A stretch of DNA of 64,000 nt from Pseudomonadota bacterium (GCA_023391375.1 JAEWBB010000016.1:1-64000); one strand, 5' to 3'. Positions 43,779 through 53,916 are shown, numbered from the stretch's first letter. Program-made: numbers and translations. The notes: generated by a model from the letters alone, not told the origin.

Positions 43779-44759
43779 TTAGCGCTGGCTGGCCACCCCG
43801 CCACCCAGCAATTTGCCGTCCAGCGTCTGGCCGTAATAGCTCTTCTGTCCGGCGAAGTTGGCCTCGGCGTTGGCCGCCACCGTGCCGGTCTGGCGCGGGT
43901 CCTTGGGCCGTTCGTGGCTGTCGACAAAGGCGGCGACGTCCCATGCGTCCTGGTCGCTGAGGGTCCCGCCCTCGCCGAACGGCATGTTGGCCTTGATGAA
44001 CCCGGCGGCGAGGTCGACGCGGGCCATGCCGGCACCCCAGTTGAAACTCTTCGGCCCCCATAGCGGCGGGTAGGTAACCTTGCCGTTCGCGTCGATCGCA
44101 CCCTGCCCTTCCGGGCCATGGCAGCTGGCGCACTTGGCCTCGAAGATCGCCGCGCCGCGCGCCGGATCGTAGCCGCCCTCGGCCAAAACCGGCTTGGGAT
44201 AGCCGCCGCCGTCCATCGTCGTGCCGGTCGGCGCGCCCTTGGCCAGCCAGTGGAAGTAGGTCTGGAGGTCGGCGACGATCGCCGAGTCCCCGGCCGGCGG
44301 TTTGCCGGCCGGGCTGTTCGGCGCGTTCATCGAGTAGCGGAAGCACTGGGTGATGCGGTCCGCCATCGTGTTCATCGTGCCGGTCTTCTTGCGGAACTGC
44401 GGATAGGCGACCCACGCCGCCCACATCGGCGCGCTGTTCGCCGCCCGCCCGTCGTCGAGGTGGCAGTTGCTGCAGGCCATCGCGTTGCCGACATGGTCGC
44501 CGGCATTGGCCCTGGTGTCATGGAAGATCGCCAGTCCCCGCCGGATCGCCTCGCCTTCCGGCCCTTCGGGAATGGCTTCGAGCGAAGGCGGCGTGAAGGC
44601 CGCGCCGACGACCTTGGGCTCGTCCAGGGGCGTCCTGGTCGGCGGCAGCGGGCCAAGTGGCCCGCGCAGGAAGGCGAGCAAGGCGACAAGCAGGGCCACG
44701 CCGAGGATGACCAGTGCGGCGATCGTCCGGCCGCGGCCCGCCTGCCCGTCAGGAGACAT
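43779..44759 (-). CDS. tsdA: Dihaem cytochrome c, TsdA (thiosulfate dehydrogenase)-like
   Basis: The 326-residue protein has one N-terminal membrane segment (about 11-32) followed by two c-type haem sites, CSNCH at 96-100 and CASCH at 210-214. The blocks VGNAMACSNCHLDDGR, NSAPMWAAW, RITQCFRYSMN, PPLWGPKSFNWGAGM and AAFVDSHERPKDPR closely recall TsdA. TsdA converts thiosulfate to tetrathionate, using a haem with a His/Cys ligand pair; C139 sits where the Cys ligand is expected. The start overlaps the DsrE-like gene by 11 bases. Soluble TsdA is usual, so membrane anchoring here is a variation. Confidence 0.75.
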   Translation of the reverse strand: MSPDGQAGRGRTIAALVILGVALLVALLAFLRGPLGPLPPTRTPLDEPKVVGAAFTPPSLEAIPEGPEGEAIRRGLAIFHDTRANAGDHVGNAMACSNCHLDDGRAANSAPMWAAWVAYPQFRKKTGTMNTMADRITQCFRYSMNAPNSPAGKPPAGDSAIVADLQTYFHWLAKGAPTGTTMDGGGYPKPVLAEGGYDPARGAAIFEAKCASCHGPEGQGAIDANGKVTYPPLWGPKSFNWGAGMARVDLAAGFIKANMPFGEGGTLSDQDAWDVAAFVDSHERPKDPRQTGTVAANAEANFAGQKSYYGQTLDGKLLGGGVASQR

Positions 44760-45444
44760 AGGCGAAGGCGTAACCGCGTTCCTGCGCCCGGTTGACCGCG
44801 ACGATTCCCGCCGGGACCATGTGCGCGCCGGGGACGAGGTCGGCCTTCAGCTCGGCCTCGATCGCCTTGGCGTTGCCGCCCGTCTTGGACGCCAGCTGCA
44901 TCGCCATGCCCTGCGTGGCGAGTTCGCAGACGGCGAACATGCCCCCCTTTTCCGCCAGCAACGTCAGCGGCGCCCCCCATGCCCATTCGGCGCCCTTGGG
45001 CGGCGATCCGGTCGGCTTGACCAAGAGCGGGTTCATTGTCGCGCCGTCGATCGCCTCTTCACCCTTGAGCTCGAGCGAGCGGGCGATCTGGCGCCCGTAT
45101 TTCTTCCAGCTGGCGTTGCCGAAACCGTAGGGCGTGGACATGTGGCGCAGGACGATGATCACGCCGAGGTCCTGCGGCTTCAGGCCGTACCCCACCTCGT
45201 TCGCGTGGATGAAGTTCATCGCATAATCCATCGCCCCCGACCCGGCCTCGGCGGTCGTCGTGTCGAACACCAGGCGATGGCGCGCGCCGGGCCGCTCCAT
45301 CCAGTCGTCGGCCGCGTCGTTGGTGGGTCGCCAGCCGGTCGGCGACGTGCCCTGCGCCGCGCCGGGCGCGGCAACCAATCCCACACCGGCAAGGGCCGCC
45401 CCCACCCCGAAAAGCGAACGGCGATCGGTTTCAAAGCTGCTCAT
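44749..45444 (-). CDS. Tat-exported DsrE-like protein
   Basis: The 231-residue product has a twin-arginine signal (DRRSLFGVGAALAGVG) and a mature domain related to the DsrE/DsrF sulfur-carrier fold: a LVFDTT strand, GVIIVLRH, and MVPAGIVAVNRAQERGYAFAYVS at the end. One Cys is visible (FAVCELA); in DsrE proteins such a Cys can carry persulfide. It overlaps the downstream tsdA-like gene by 11 bases, so they form an operon likely acting on sulfur compounds in the periplasm. The precise reaction is unknown. Confidence 0.72.
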   Translation of the reverse strand: MSSFETDRRSLFGVGAALAGVGLVAAPGAAQGTSPTGWRPTNDAADDWMERPGARHRLVFDTTTAEAGSGAMDYAMNFIHANEVGYGLKPQDLGVIIVLRHMSTPYGFGNASWKKYGRQIARSLELKGEEAIDGATMNPLLVKPTGSPPKGAEWAWGAPLTLLAEKGGMFAVCELATQGMAMQLASKTGGNAKAIEAELKADLVPGAHMVPAGIVAVNRAQERGYAFAYVS

Positions 45445-45548
45445 CTGCGCCTCCCCTGATTGGGCGCAGCCTGACTCCGTTGCCCCCGTCCCGCAAGAGG
45501 CGTTCGTACGGGTGCTGGCAAAGGCGATGGGGCCTGCTAAGGCACCTC

Positions 45549-48353
45549 ATGGCCGACACCCAGCCCCACCTCTACCTCGTCGACGGGTCGAGCTACATCT
45601 TCCGCGCCTATCATGTGCTCCCGCCGCTGACGAACCGGCAGGGGGTGAATGTCGGCGCGGTCTATGGCTACACCTCGATGCTGTGGAAGCTGGCGGACAG
45701 CCTCAACAAGGAGGACGGCCCGAGCCACCTGGCGGTCATCCTCGACGCGTCGAGCCACACGCACCGCAATGAACTCTACGACCAGTACAAGGCCAACCGG
45801 CCGCCGCCGCCCGAAGACCTCATTCCGCAATTCCCGCTGATCCGCACCGCGACCCGTGCCTTCTCGATCCCGTGCATCGAGGAGGAAGGGCTGGAGGCCG
45901 ACGACATCATCGCCTGCTACGTGATGGCGGCCAAGGCGGCGGGGTGGAAGGCGACCATCGTCAGCTCCGACAAGGATTTGATGCAGCTGATCGTCGACGG
46001 CCAGGTCGACATGCTCGACACGATGAAGAACAAGCGGTTCCAGACCGCCGACGTGGTCGAAAAGTTCGGCGTCGGGCCGGACAAACTGGGCGACGTCCTC
46101 GCGCTGATGGGTGACAAGGTCGACAATGTCCCCGGCATTCCCGGCATCGGCCCGAAGACCGCCAGCCAGCTGATCAACGATTTCGGCAGTTTGGAAGCGG
46201 TGCTGGCTGGGACCGAAAGCATCACCAAGCCGAAGCTCAAGCAAAGCCTGATCGACCATGCCGACGCCGCGCGCCTGAGCCGCGTGCTGGTCGAGCTGAA
46301 GTGCGATGCGGCGCTGCCCGAACCGCTCGACGCGCTGGCGCTGACCAGCATCCCGCCCGAGCCGCTCAAGGCATTCCTCGAGGACCAGGGCTTCAAGACG
46401 CTGATGGCGCGGCTGACCGGCGAGGCGCCGCTGCCGCGCACCGGCGGGGCGGTACGTGACGTCATGCCGTCGTCATCGGCACCCGTCCCCTCTCGCGAAG
46501 GGCGCGGCGAGCCGGTGAAGATCGAGGTCGACCGCTCGACATACGAGACGGTGACGACGGCGGAAGCGCTCGATGCGTGGATCGCCAAGGCCCGGCACGT
46601 CGGGTTCGTCGCGGTCGATACCGAGACCGATTGCATCGACTGCATCCCGGCGCGGTTGGTAGGGATCAGCCTTGCCACCGGCCCGAACGAGGCCTGCTAC
46701 ATTCCGCTCGCGCACGGGGGGACCGACCTGCTGGCCAGCGCGCCGCAAATGATTGCCAAGGCCGAGGCGATCGCCAGGCTGAAGCCGCTGCTGGAGGACC
46801 CCGGCGTCCTCAAGATCGGCCACAACCTCAAGTACGACTGGATCATGCTGGCCAAGGAGGGGGTGACCCTCGCCCCCTACGACGACACCATGCTGATGAG
46901 CTTCGCGCTCGACGCCGGCCTCGGCGCGCACGGCATGGACGAGCTGGCCAAATTGCACTTCGAGCATGAGTGCATCACCTTCAAGGACGTCTGCGGCACC
47001 GGCAAGAGCCAGATCACTTTCGACCAGGTGCCGCTCGACAAGGCGACCGAATATGCCGCCGAGGATGCCGACATCACGCTGCGCCTGTGGCAGCGGTTCA
47101 AGCCGCGCATGGCGATGGAGGGATCGACCCAGGTCTACGAGATGGTCGACCGGGCGCTGGTCGAGACAATCGCCAGGATGGAGCGGCGCGGCGTGCTGGT
47201 CGACAGGTCGCACCTGTCGCGGCTGTCGAGCGACTTCGGGGAGGCGACGCTCAGCCTCGAGGACCAGATTTACGCCGCCGCCGGCGGCCCCTTCACCATC
47301 GGCTCGCCCCAGCAGCTGGGCCAGGTGCTGTTCGAGCGGCTCGGCCTCAAAGGCGGGCGCAAGGGGAAGAGCGGCAACTATTCGACAGACGTCAACGAGC
47401 TGGAGCGCTTGTCCGGCGAGGGGGTCGATGTGGCTCGCTTGGTCCTCGACTGGCGCCAGCTGACCAAGCTTCGCTCAACCTATACCGAGGCGCTGCAGAA
47501 CCAAATTAACGCCGACACCGGCCGCGTCCACACCAGCTTCGGCCTTGCCGTGGCGCAGACCGGCCGCCTGTCCTCGACCGACCCGAACCTGCAGAACATC
47601 CCGATCCGCACCGATCTCGGCCGCAAGATCCGCGACGCATTCGTGGCGCGGCCCGGCCATGTGCTGCTCAGCGCCGATTACAGCCAGATCGAACTCCGCC
47701 TCGCCGCGCACATGGCCAACGTTCCGCAGCTGAAGGAAGCGTTCCGGGCCGGCGAGGACATCCACTCGATGACCGCCGAGGAATTGTTCGGCACGGTCGA
47801 CCGCGACACGCGCGGGCGGGCCAAGACGGTCAACTTCGCCATCCTCTACGGCATTTCGAGCTGGGGCCTCGCCGGCCGCCTTGGCCTCCCGCGCGAAGAG
47901 GGCAAGGCGATCATCGACCGCTATTTCGAGCGTTTCCCCGGCATCCGCCGCTACATCGAGGAAACCACCGCCTTCGCCCGCGAGCATGGCTTCACCCGTA
48001 CCCTGTTCGGCCGCAAGACGCATTTCCCCAATATCACGTCGAGCCAGATGAACTTGCGCCAAGGTAGCGAACGCGCCGCGATCAACGCGCCGATCCAGGG
48101 GACCAGCGCCGACCTCATCAAGCGGGCGATGAACCGGATGGACGCGGCGCTTGCCGATGCCGGCCTGGGGCAAGTCCAGATGCTGCTCCAGGTCCACGAC
48201 GAACTGGTGTTCGAAGTGCCGGAAGGCCAGGAAGAGGCCGCGGCGACGGTCATCCGCGACGTCATGGCGCACGCCGCCGAGCCGGCCATCACGCTCGACG
48301 TGCCGCTGGACGTCGAAGTGGGCTGGGGCGCGCACTGGGGAGCCGCGCATTGA
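45549..48353 (+). CDS. polA: DNA polymerase I
   Basis: PolA fills gaps and removes RNA primers. The 934-residue protein has an N-terminal 5'-3' exonuclease domain, a 3'-5' exonuclease with DTE at 357-359, and the polymerase domain with DYSQIELR at 710-717 (catalytic Asp710) and QVHDELV (Asp884). All key residues are intact, so proofreading is predicted active. ATG 45549 starts the conserved YLVDGSSYIFRAY block. Its stop overlaps the start (TTG) of the flippase gene. Confidence 0.97.
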   Translation: MADTQPHLYLVDGSSYIFRAYHVLPPLTNRQGVNVGAVYGYTSMLWKLADSLNKEDGPSHLAVILDASSHTHRNELYDQYKANRPPPPEDLIPQFPLIRTATRAFSIPCIEEEGLEADDIIACYVMAAKAAGWKATIVSSDKDLMQLIVDGQVDMLDTMKNKRFQTADVVEKFGVGPDKLGDVLALMGDKVDNVPGIPGIGPKTASQLINDFGSLEAVLAGTESITKPKLKQSLIDHADAARLSRVLVELKCDAALPEPLDALALTSIPPEPLKAFLEDQGFKTLMARLTGEAPLPRTGGAVRDVMPSSSAPVPSREGRGEPVKIEVDRSTYETVTTAEALDAWIAKARHVGFVAVDTETDCIDCIPARLVGISLATGPNEACYIPLAHGGTDLLASAPQMIAKAEAIARLKPLLEDPGVLKIGHNLKYDWIMLAKEGVTLAPYDDTMLMSFALDAGLGAHGMDELAKLHFEHECITFKDVCGTGKSQITFDQVPLDKATEYAAEDADITLRLWQRFKPRMAMEGSTQVYEMVDRALVETIARMERRGVLVDRSHLSRLSSDFGEATLSLEDQIYAAAGGPFTIGSPQQLGQVLFERLGLKGGRKGKSGNYSTDVNELERLSGEGVDVARLVLDWRQLTKLRSTYTEALQNQINADTGRVHTSFGLAVAQTGRLSSTDPNLQNIPIRTDLGRKIRDAFVARPGHVLLSADYSQIELRLAAHMANVPQLKEAFRAGEDIHSMTAEELFGTVDRDTRGRAKTVNFAILYGISSWGLAGRLGLPREEGKAIIDRYFERFPGIRRYIEETTAFAREHGFTRTLFGRKTHFPNITSSQMNLRQGSERAAINAPIQGTSADLIKRAMNRMDAALADAGLGQVQMLLQVHDELVFEVPEGQEEAAATVIRDVMAHAAEPAITLDVPLDVEVGWGAHWGAAH

Positions 48354-49900
48354 CCGAAGCGGGGGCGCAGGCAGCACCGGCGAGCGACAAGGCCGACCTG
48401 GCGGCGCTGGCGCGCGGCGGGCGGATCAATTTCATGGGCTTCGTCATGCGCCTCGTGGCGCGCCTGCCCTTCCTTTTCATCGCCGGCCGCTATTACGGTG
48501 CCGAGGCGCTGGGCCGCTTCGCCTATGCCGTGCTGATCGTCGAATTCGCCGCCCAGCTGGCGACCTTGGGCCTCAAGCGCGGCCTCGCCCGGCAGCTATC
48601 CACCACCGATGCCGACGACCATGCCTGCGTCTGCTGGGACGCGATTATCGTCGCCTCGGTCGGCTCGCTGATCGCGATGGTCATCCTCGGCATGTTCCCG
48701 CAGGCGATGTTCCCCAACAGCAAGCTGCACGGGCTCGAGTGGCTCCTGCCGGTCACGATCATCTGCCTGTCCCTGTCCGACATCATGCTCGCCGCGCTGG
48801 CCTACCGCCACGACGTCGGCGCGACGGTGCGGGCGCGAGCGATCGTCGAGCCGTGGATCATCTCGATCGGCGCGGCGACCTGGGCGTTCATCTCGACCCG
48901 CGACGGGCTGATCATCGCCTATGTCATGTCGATGGCCGGCGCGCTGGTCGCCTCGGCCATTCCCTTCCTCAAGAGCTACGGCCTGCCCCACAACTGGAAG
49001 CCGCATCCGGGCAAACTGCGCAAGCTGGCGCGGCGCAACCTCCCGCTTGCGGTGGCCGATGCGATCGAGTGGGGTTCGCGGCGCGTCGACATCGCGCTGC
49101 TCGGCCTGTTCTTCGCGCCGAGCGTGGTCGGCATCTATTATGTGGCGCAGCAGGTCGTTTCCCTGCCGCAGAAGCTCAAGACCAGCTTCGACCCGATCCT
49201 GGGACCGGTGATCAGCAAGAATGTTGCCGGCGGCGACCTGAAAGCGGTCGCGCGGCAGGTGCGGCAGGTGGGCTTCTGGGTCATCGCCGCGCAGATGGGC
49301 ATCGCGCTCGCGCTCGGCATCCCCGGCGAAGGCGTGATGGGGCTGGTCGGGCACGACTATGTGTCGGGCACCGCAGCGCTCGGCTTCCTGCTCGCGGCGG
49401 AAGTCGTCGCCGCCACCGCGGTGGTGAGCGAGGCGGCGCTGATCTACCTCGCCCGGCACCGCAACATGATCATCGGCCTGGCCATGATCGCGTTGGAGGC
49501 GGTCATCGCGATCGGCCTGGTGCTGTTATTCCGTGACCTGAAATGGCCGGTCATGTGGCAGGCGACCGCCCCCGCGATCGCCCTGGCCTTGAGCCTCGGC
49601 TTGTCGGCGATCCTCAAGTCGCGGCTGCTCAGCAAGCTGACAGGTGAGCGGGTATCGCCGTGGCGCTGGCCGCTGATCTGGGCGGCGGCAGCGGCGCTGG
49701 TCGTCGGCAAATTGGTCATCATGCTGCCGGAATGGGCCGAGCTCGCCTTCGGCATCCCCGCCATCCTCGCCGCGTTCGGTGCCGTGCTGTGGTTCAAGGG
49801 CTTCGGCCCCGAGGACCGCGAACTGTTCAAGACGCGCAAGGAAGACCTTGAGCAGGTCGAACTGCCCGCCCCCGGCACCAGCGGTAGCGCGCCGGAGTGA
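48350..49900 (+). CDS. Wzx-like polysaccharide flippase/translocase
   Basis: The 516-residue protein has about twelve membrane helices and begins with an FMGFVMRLVARLPFLFIAGRYYGAEALGRF block like oligosaccharide flippases of the MATE/MVF superfamily. It probably moves a lipid-linked glycan across the inner membrane. The TTG at 48350 overlaps the polA stop codon (TTGA), which would couple its translation to polA. The nearby heparinase-like gene (51617-53245) may be relevant, but no glycosyltransferase cluster adjoins. A hydrophilic tail follows the last helix. Confidence 0.78.
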   Translation: MTEAGAQAAPASDKADLAALARGGRINFMGFVMRLVARLPFLFIAGRYYGAEALGRFAYAVLIVEFAAQLATLGLKRGLARQLSTTDADDHACVCWDAIIVASVGSLIAMVILGMFPQAMFPNSKLHGLEWLLPVTIICLSLSDIMLAALAYRHDVGATVRARAIVEPWIISIGAATWAFISTRDGLIIAYVMSMAGALVASAIPFLKSYGLPHNWKPHPGKLRKLARRNLPLAVADAIEWGSRRVDIALLGLFFAPSVVGIYYVAQQVVSLPQKLKTSFDPILGPVISKNVAGGDLKAVARQVRQVGFWVIAAQMGIALALGIPGEGVMGLVGHDYVSGTAALGFLLAAEVVAATAVVSEAALIYLARHRNMIIGLAMIALEAVIAIGLVLLFRDLKWPVMWQATAPAIALALSLGLSAILKSRLLSKLTGERVSPWRWPLIWAAAAALVVGKLVIMLPEWAELAFGIPAILAAFGAVLWFKGFGPEDRELFKTRKEDLEQVELPAPGTSGSAPE

Positions 49901-50005
49901 TTTCCAGCGCGGAGGTAATTCGCGCCGTCGGTCCTGTCGCCTCCGGCGCAGGCCGTCCGGATCTCCGCCTCGCGTCGCGTAGCGCCTCTACGCTCGGGGC
50001 CTCAA

Positions 50006-51592
50006 TCAGTGCCGGAAGTGCCGCATCCCGGTGAACAGCATCGCCAGTCCCGCCTCGTCGGCGGCGGCGATCACCTCGTCGTCGCGGATCGATCCGCCCG
50101 GCTGGATGATCGTCGTCGCGCCCGCTTCAGCCGCCGCCAGCAGGCCATCGGCGAAGGGGAAGAAAGCGTCCGACGCCACAGCGCTGCCAATCGTCTTGGA
50201 CTCGGTCCAGCCGTAAGTCTCGGCCGCTTCCGCCGCCTTCATCGCCGCGATGCGCGAGGAGTCGCGCCGATTCATTTGGCCCGCGCCGATGCCGACCGTG
50301 GCGAGGTCGCGGGCATAGACGATGGCGTTCGACTTCACATGCTTGGCCACCGTCCAGGCGAACATCGCGTCGTCGAGTTCGGCGGGCGTCGGCTGGCGCT
50401 TGGTGACGACCTTGAGCATGTCGCGGGTGACGTGTCCGTTGTCGCGCGTCTGGACCAGCACGCCGCCGCAAATGACGGTGGCGTATTGGCCGCCGCGCAG
50501 CGGATCGGGCAGGCCTTGGGCAATCAACAGGCGCAGGTTCTTTTTCTTGGCGAAGATGGCGCGCGCCGCCTCGTCCGCGCCCGGCGCGATGACCACTTCG
50601 GTAAAGATGGCGCTGATCGCTTCCGCCGTCGCGCCGTCGAGCGGGCGGTTGCAGGCGACGATGCCGCCGAACGCCGACACGCTGTCGCATTCCAAGGCCC
50701 GCTGCCACGCTTCGGCCAGCGTATCGCCGGTCGCCACGCCGCACGGGTTGGCGTGCTTGACGATCACCACCGTGGGCGGCCCGCCGCGGAACTCGGCGAC
50801 CAGTTCCAGCGCGGCATTGGCGTCGTTCAAATTGTTGTAGCTGAGCTCCTTGCCCTGCACTTGCTCGGCCTGTCCGACGCCCTTCGCTGCGGGGCCGGCC
50901 GAGGCGTAGAGCGCGGCCTGCTGGTGCGGGTTTTCGCCATAGCGGAGCGTGGTGATCAGCGGCGACGACATCGCTCGGCGCGCCGGCCACTGCTGCTTCT
51001 GGTCGACGCGGGCGAACCACATCGAAATGGCGACGTCATAGGCCGCGGAGGTGGCGAAGGCCTTGGCCGCGAGCCGCTTGCGGAACTCGATATCGGTGCC
51101 GCCGGCTTCGACCGCCGCGATGACCTCGCCATAGTCGTTGGGGTCGGTGACGATCGCGACATAGCGGTGGTTCTTGGCCGCCGAGCGGACCATCGACGGG
51201 CCGCCGATGTCGATATTCTCGATCACCTCGTCGCGGCCCGCGCCTTTCGCCACGGTCGCTTCGAACGGGTAGAGGTTGACCACTACCAGGTCGATTCCGC
51301 CGATGCCATGCTCGTCCATCGACGCGGCATGGCCGGCATCGTCGCGCACCGCGAGGAGGCCGCCGTGGACCATCGGGTGGAGCGTCTTCACGCGCCCGTC
51401 CATCATCTCCGGGAAACCGGTCAGGTCGCTGACGTCACGCACGTCGTGGCCCATGTCGCGCAGGGCCTTGGCCGTGCCGCCGGTGGAAACGAGTTCGACG
51501 CCCGCCCCGGCCAGCGCTGCGGCCAGCGGCTCCAGACCCGACTTGTCCGACAGCGACAGCAGCGCACGGCGAATGGGAACGAGGTCGGTCAC
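50006..51592 (-). CDS. purH: Bifunctional AICAR transformylase/IMP cyclohydrolase
   Basis: PurH performs the last two steps of IMP synthesis. The 528-residue protein has an N-terminal MGS-like cyclohydrolase domain (RRALLSLSDKSGL, LVSTGGTAKAL, VKTLHPMVHGG) and a C-terminal AICARFT domain with the KHANPCGVA block. Size and order are standard. It is downstream of the heparinase-like gene on the same strand and probably in the same transcription unit as rpe. No signal of PurR-type control was seen. Confidence 0.96.
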   Translation of the reverse strand: MTDLVPIRRALLSLSDKSGLEPLAAALAGAGVELVSTGGTAKALRDMGHDVRDVSDLTGFPEMMDGRVKTLHPMVHGGLLAVRDDAGHAASMDEHGIGGIDLVVVNLYPFEATVAKGAGRDEVIENIDIGGPSMVRSAAKNHRYVAIVTDPNDYGEVIAAVEAGGTDIEFRKRLAAKAFATSAAYDVAISMWFARVDQKQQWPARRAMSSPLITTLRYGENPHQQAALYASAGPAAKGVGQAEQVQGKELSYNNLNDANAALELVAEFRGGPPTVVIVKHANPCGVATGDTLAEAWQRALECDSVSAFGGIVACNRPLDGATAEAISAIFTEVVIAPGADEAARAIFAKKKNLRLLIAQGLPDPLRGGQYATVICGGVLVQTRDNGHVTRDMLKVVTKRQPTPAELDDAMFAWTVAKHVKSNAIVYARDLATVGIGAGQMNRRDSSRIAAMKAAEAAETYGWTESKTIGSAVASDAFFPFADGLLAAAEAGATTIIQPGGSIRDDEVIAAADEAGLAMLFTGMRHFRH

Positions 51593-51616
51593 GAAAATCT
51601 CCTGTGGGCGTTATGT

Positions 51617-53245
51617 CTAACTTGAGCGGCGCAACATCCAGCCGATGTCGCAGCCGACACCGGAGGTTTCGCCGACCACGACCAGCTGCTGGCTGGTGAC
51701 GGGCACGCCGCGGCCGTCGACGTGAAGGCTCTCCTCGATGCTGAGGACCGCGCCGCGGCAACGGAAATTCCAAGGCGGGGCGCCGGGCGAGCGCAGGATC
51801 GCGCCCATGCCGTCGGCGGTCAGCGTCGGCTCGACTCCAGGGGCAAGGTGGAAGCGGATGGCGAACGGCGCGCTTTCCTTGATCCGGCGGCGTCCCTTGG
51901 CCACCAGCTTGTCTTCGCCGCGCAGTTCCTTGCCGTCAGTGGCGAGTTGCAAGCGCCGCTGGTGGGTCAGGCCGAAACCGCGGACATAGCCATCGTGCGC
52001 TGCCTCGAACCAACTGGAATCATTGTCTTCGCCGCGGTCGAGCGTGACTTCCGACACGCCCTTGCCGAGCGCCCCGTTGTCCTCGATCGCGGTCGAATTG
52101 GTGTCGTCGAGCACCAGAGTCGAATGGGCCGCCGTCGAGCGCAGGGCTTCGGCCAACTCGGGCGGCATGGCCGACGGGGCGCGGCCCGGTCCGCCGCAAT
52201 TGACGATCAGGCGCTGGGCGCCGTCCGACATCTCGATGCCCAGCGTCGACGCGGTGGCGCTCTTCGCCATGCGCGCGGGCGGTGGCGGCGCGGCGTCGAT
52301 GACGATGACCGTGCCAAGCGCGGTCATCCGCTGGTAACCCCAGCCCCGCGCCTGGCGTAGCGGCCGGGCCCTCAGCCCGCAGCCTTCGACCAGCGCGGCG
52401 AGCCGCGTCGCGTCTCCCGGGTTGCCACCCTGCCAGCTGGACAGGGTGCCGTCGCCCATGGTGACGCCATGAAGCGCCGCAAGCGCCGCCGCCGCCGCAT
52501 TCTCGAGTTGGTCGGGCAAGGTCTGCTTGGCAGCGAAATAGGCCGCGCGCGTCAGGCCGAGCCGATCGACCAGCAGCCACTGTTCCTCGGGCGATCGGCT
52601 GGCCAGGCCCCCGTCTTCCGACTGGCCCGACGATAGGGCGCGCATCAACCCGCTTTCGGCGCGCGACAGCCGCGACAGCGCGCCCTGCACGGTCAGCGCG
52701 GCGACTACCGCGCCGCACCAGGCGGTAATCCGGTCGAGCCCCGGCGCCGCCTTGTCGGCGCTGCCTTCGAGATGCCGCGCGCCCTTGGCCAGCGCGTTGA
52801 GCAGCGCGCTGCGATACCCGGCGTCGCTGCTCGACAGGATGAACGGCGCATAGGCCGTCCAAAACAGGATCCGTTCGCCCCATAGCTCGGGCGCCCAGGC
52901 GGCATCGGCACGCGCGGCGTGGGCGACCAGCCAGCGTCCGGCGAGCGCCTCGGCCAGCCTGGCTCCCTTGTCGCGCCCCGCGGCGGCGGCGAGGTCGCGC
53001 AGCCAGCTGAACCCTTCGAGATTGCGATGGGCCGCGGCGGAAGCGCCGGGCGCCGACCAATTGAGGTTGCGAAGGTCGATGTCGTCGGCGCCGAACGGGA
53101 AGCGCCCGGTCATGATCGCCTCGCCCCGGCGGCGGTCGCCCGCGACATGGTCGCGCGGCACGGCGATCAGGCGCAGCGGCGTCTTCCCCGGCCCGAGGAG
53201 GCGCGAGAGCAATGTCGGTCTTGCTGTCGCGCCGCCGGCCGTCAT
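51617..53245 (-). CDS. Heparinase II/III family protein
   Basis: The 542-residue protein has an alpha-helical N-terminal part and a C-terminal heparinase II/III-like beta domain (SDGAQRLIVNCGGPG, HSTLVLDDTNSTAI, SSWFEAAHDGYVRGFGLTHQRRL). Members cleave or bind acidic polysaccharides. No signal peptide is evident, so it may act on intracellular glycan or be exported by another route. In sphingomonads this gene often lies between purH and rpe, to my recollection. It overlaps the rpe 3' end by 4 bases. Confidence 0.8.
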   Translation of the reverse strand: MTAGGATARPTLLSRLLGPGKTPLRLIAVPRDHVAGDRRRGEAIMTGRFPFGADDIDLRNLNWSAPGASAAAHRNLEGFSWLRDLAAAAGRDKGARLAEALAGRWLVAHAARADAAWAPELWGERILFWTAYAPFILSSSDAGYRSALLNALAKGARHLEGSADKAAPGLDRITAWCGAVVAALTVQGALSRLSRAESGLMRALSSGQSEDGGLASRSPEEQWLLVDRLGLTRAAYFAAKQTLPDQLENAAAAALAALHGVTMGDGTLSSWQGGNPGDATRLAALVEGCGLRARPLRQARGWGYQRMTALGTVIVIDAAPPPPARMAKSATASTLGIEMSDGAQRLIVNCGGPGRAPSAMPPELAEALRSTAAHSTLVLDDTNSTAIEDNGALGKGVSEVTLDRGEDNDSSWFEAAHDGYVRGFGLTHQRRLQLATDGKELRGEDKLVAKGRRRIKESAPFAIRFHLAPGVEPTLTADGMGAILRSPGAPPWNFRCRGAVLSIEESLHVDGRGVPVTSQQLVVVGETSGVGCDIGWMLRRSS

Positions 53246-53901
53246 GCGCCCCGGATGGCCGCGATGTTGGCGGCGTACTGGTCCGGCCCGCCACGGAACG
53301 CCGCGCTGCCGGAAACCAGCACCGTGGCCCCGGCATCGATGCAGGCCGGCGCGGTGACCGGGTCGACCCCGCCGTCGACCTCGATCTCGACGTCGAGGCC
53401 CAGCTTGGCGACCCTGTTGGCGACCGCTTCGATCTTTTTAAGCTGGCTGTGGATGAATTTCTGCCCGCCGAAGCCCGGGTTGACGCTCATGACCAGCACC
53501 AGGTCGACGTCCTCGAGCAGGTAATCGAGCATCTTGGCCGGGGTGCCCGGGTTCAAGGACACGCCGGCCTTCTTGCCCAGCGAGCGGATGTGCTGGAGCG
53601 AGCGGTGGATGTGCGGCCCCGCTTCGGGATGGACGGTGATGAGGTCGGCGCCCGCTTCGGCGAAGGCGTCGAGGAAGTTGTCGACCGGCGAGATCATCAG
53701 GTGGCAGTCGAACAGCTTGTCGCTGTGCGGGCGGAGCGCCTTCACCACCATCGGCCCAATCGTCAGGTTCGGCACATAATGGCCGTCCATCACGTCGATA
53801 TGGATCCAGTCGGCGCCCGCGGCGTCGATCGCTTCGACTTCCGCGCCGAGCCTCGCGAAATCGGCGCTGAGGATCGACGGGCTGATGAGGGGGCGGGCCA
53901 T
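53242..53901 (-). CDS. rpe: Ribulose-phosphate 3-epimerase
   Basis: Rpe interconverts ribulose 5-phosphate and xylulose 5-phosphate. The 219-residue TIM-barrel protein has SPSILSADFARLG, WIHIDVMDGHYVPN, the metal-binding His (DCHLMI), VNPGFGGQKF and EVDGGVDP. All metal and catalytic residues are intact. It lies between the RsmB-type and heparinase genes on one strand, forming a probable operon. Confidence 0.96.
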   Translation of the reverse strand: MARPLISPSILSADFARLGAEVEAIDAAGADWIHIDVMDGHYVPNLTIGPMVVKALRPHSDKLFDCHLMISPVDNFLDAFAEAGADLITVHPEAGPHIHRSLQHIRSLGKKAGVSLNPGTPAKMLDYLLEDVDLVLVMSVNPGFGGQKFIHSQLKKIEAVANRVAKLGLDVEIEVDGGVDPVTAPACIDAGATVLVSGSAAFRGGPDQYAANIAAIRGA

Positions 53902-53916
53902 GGAACCGATTAGACG

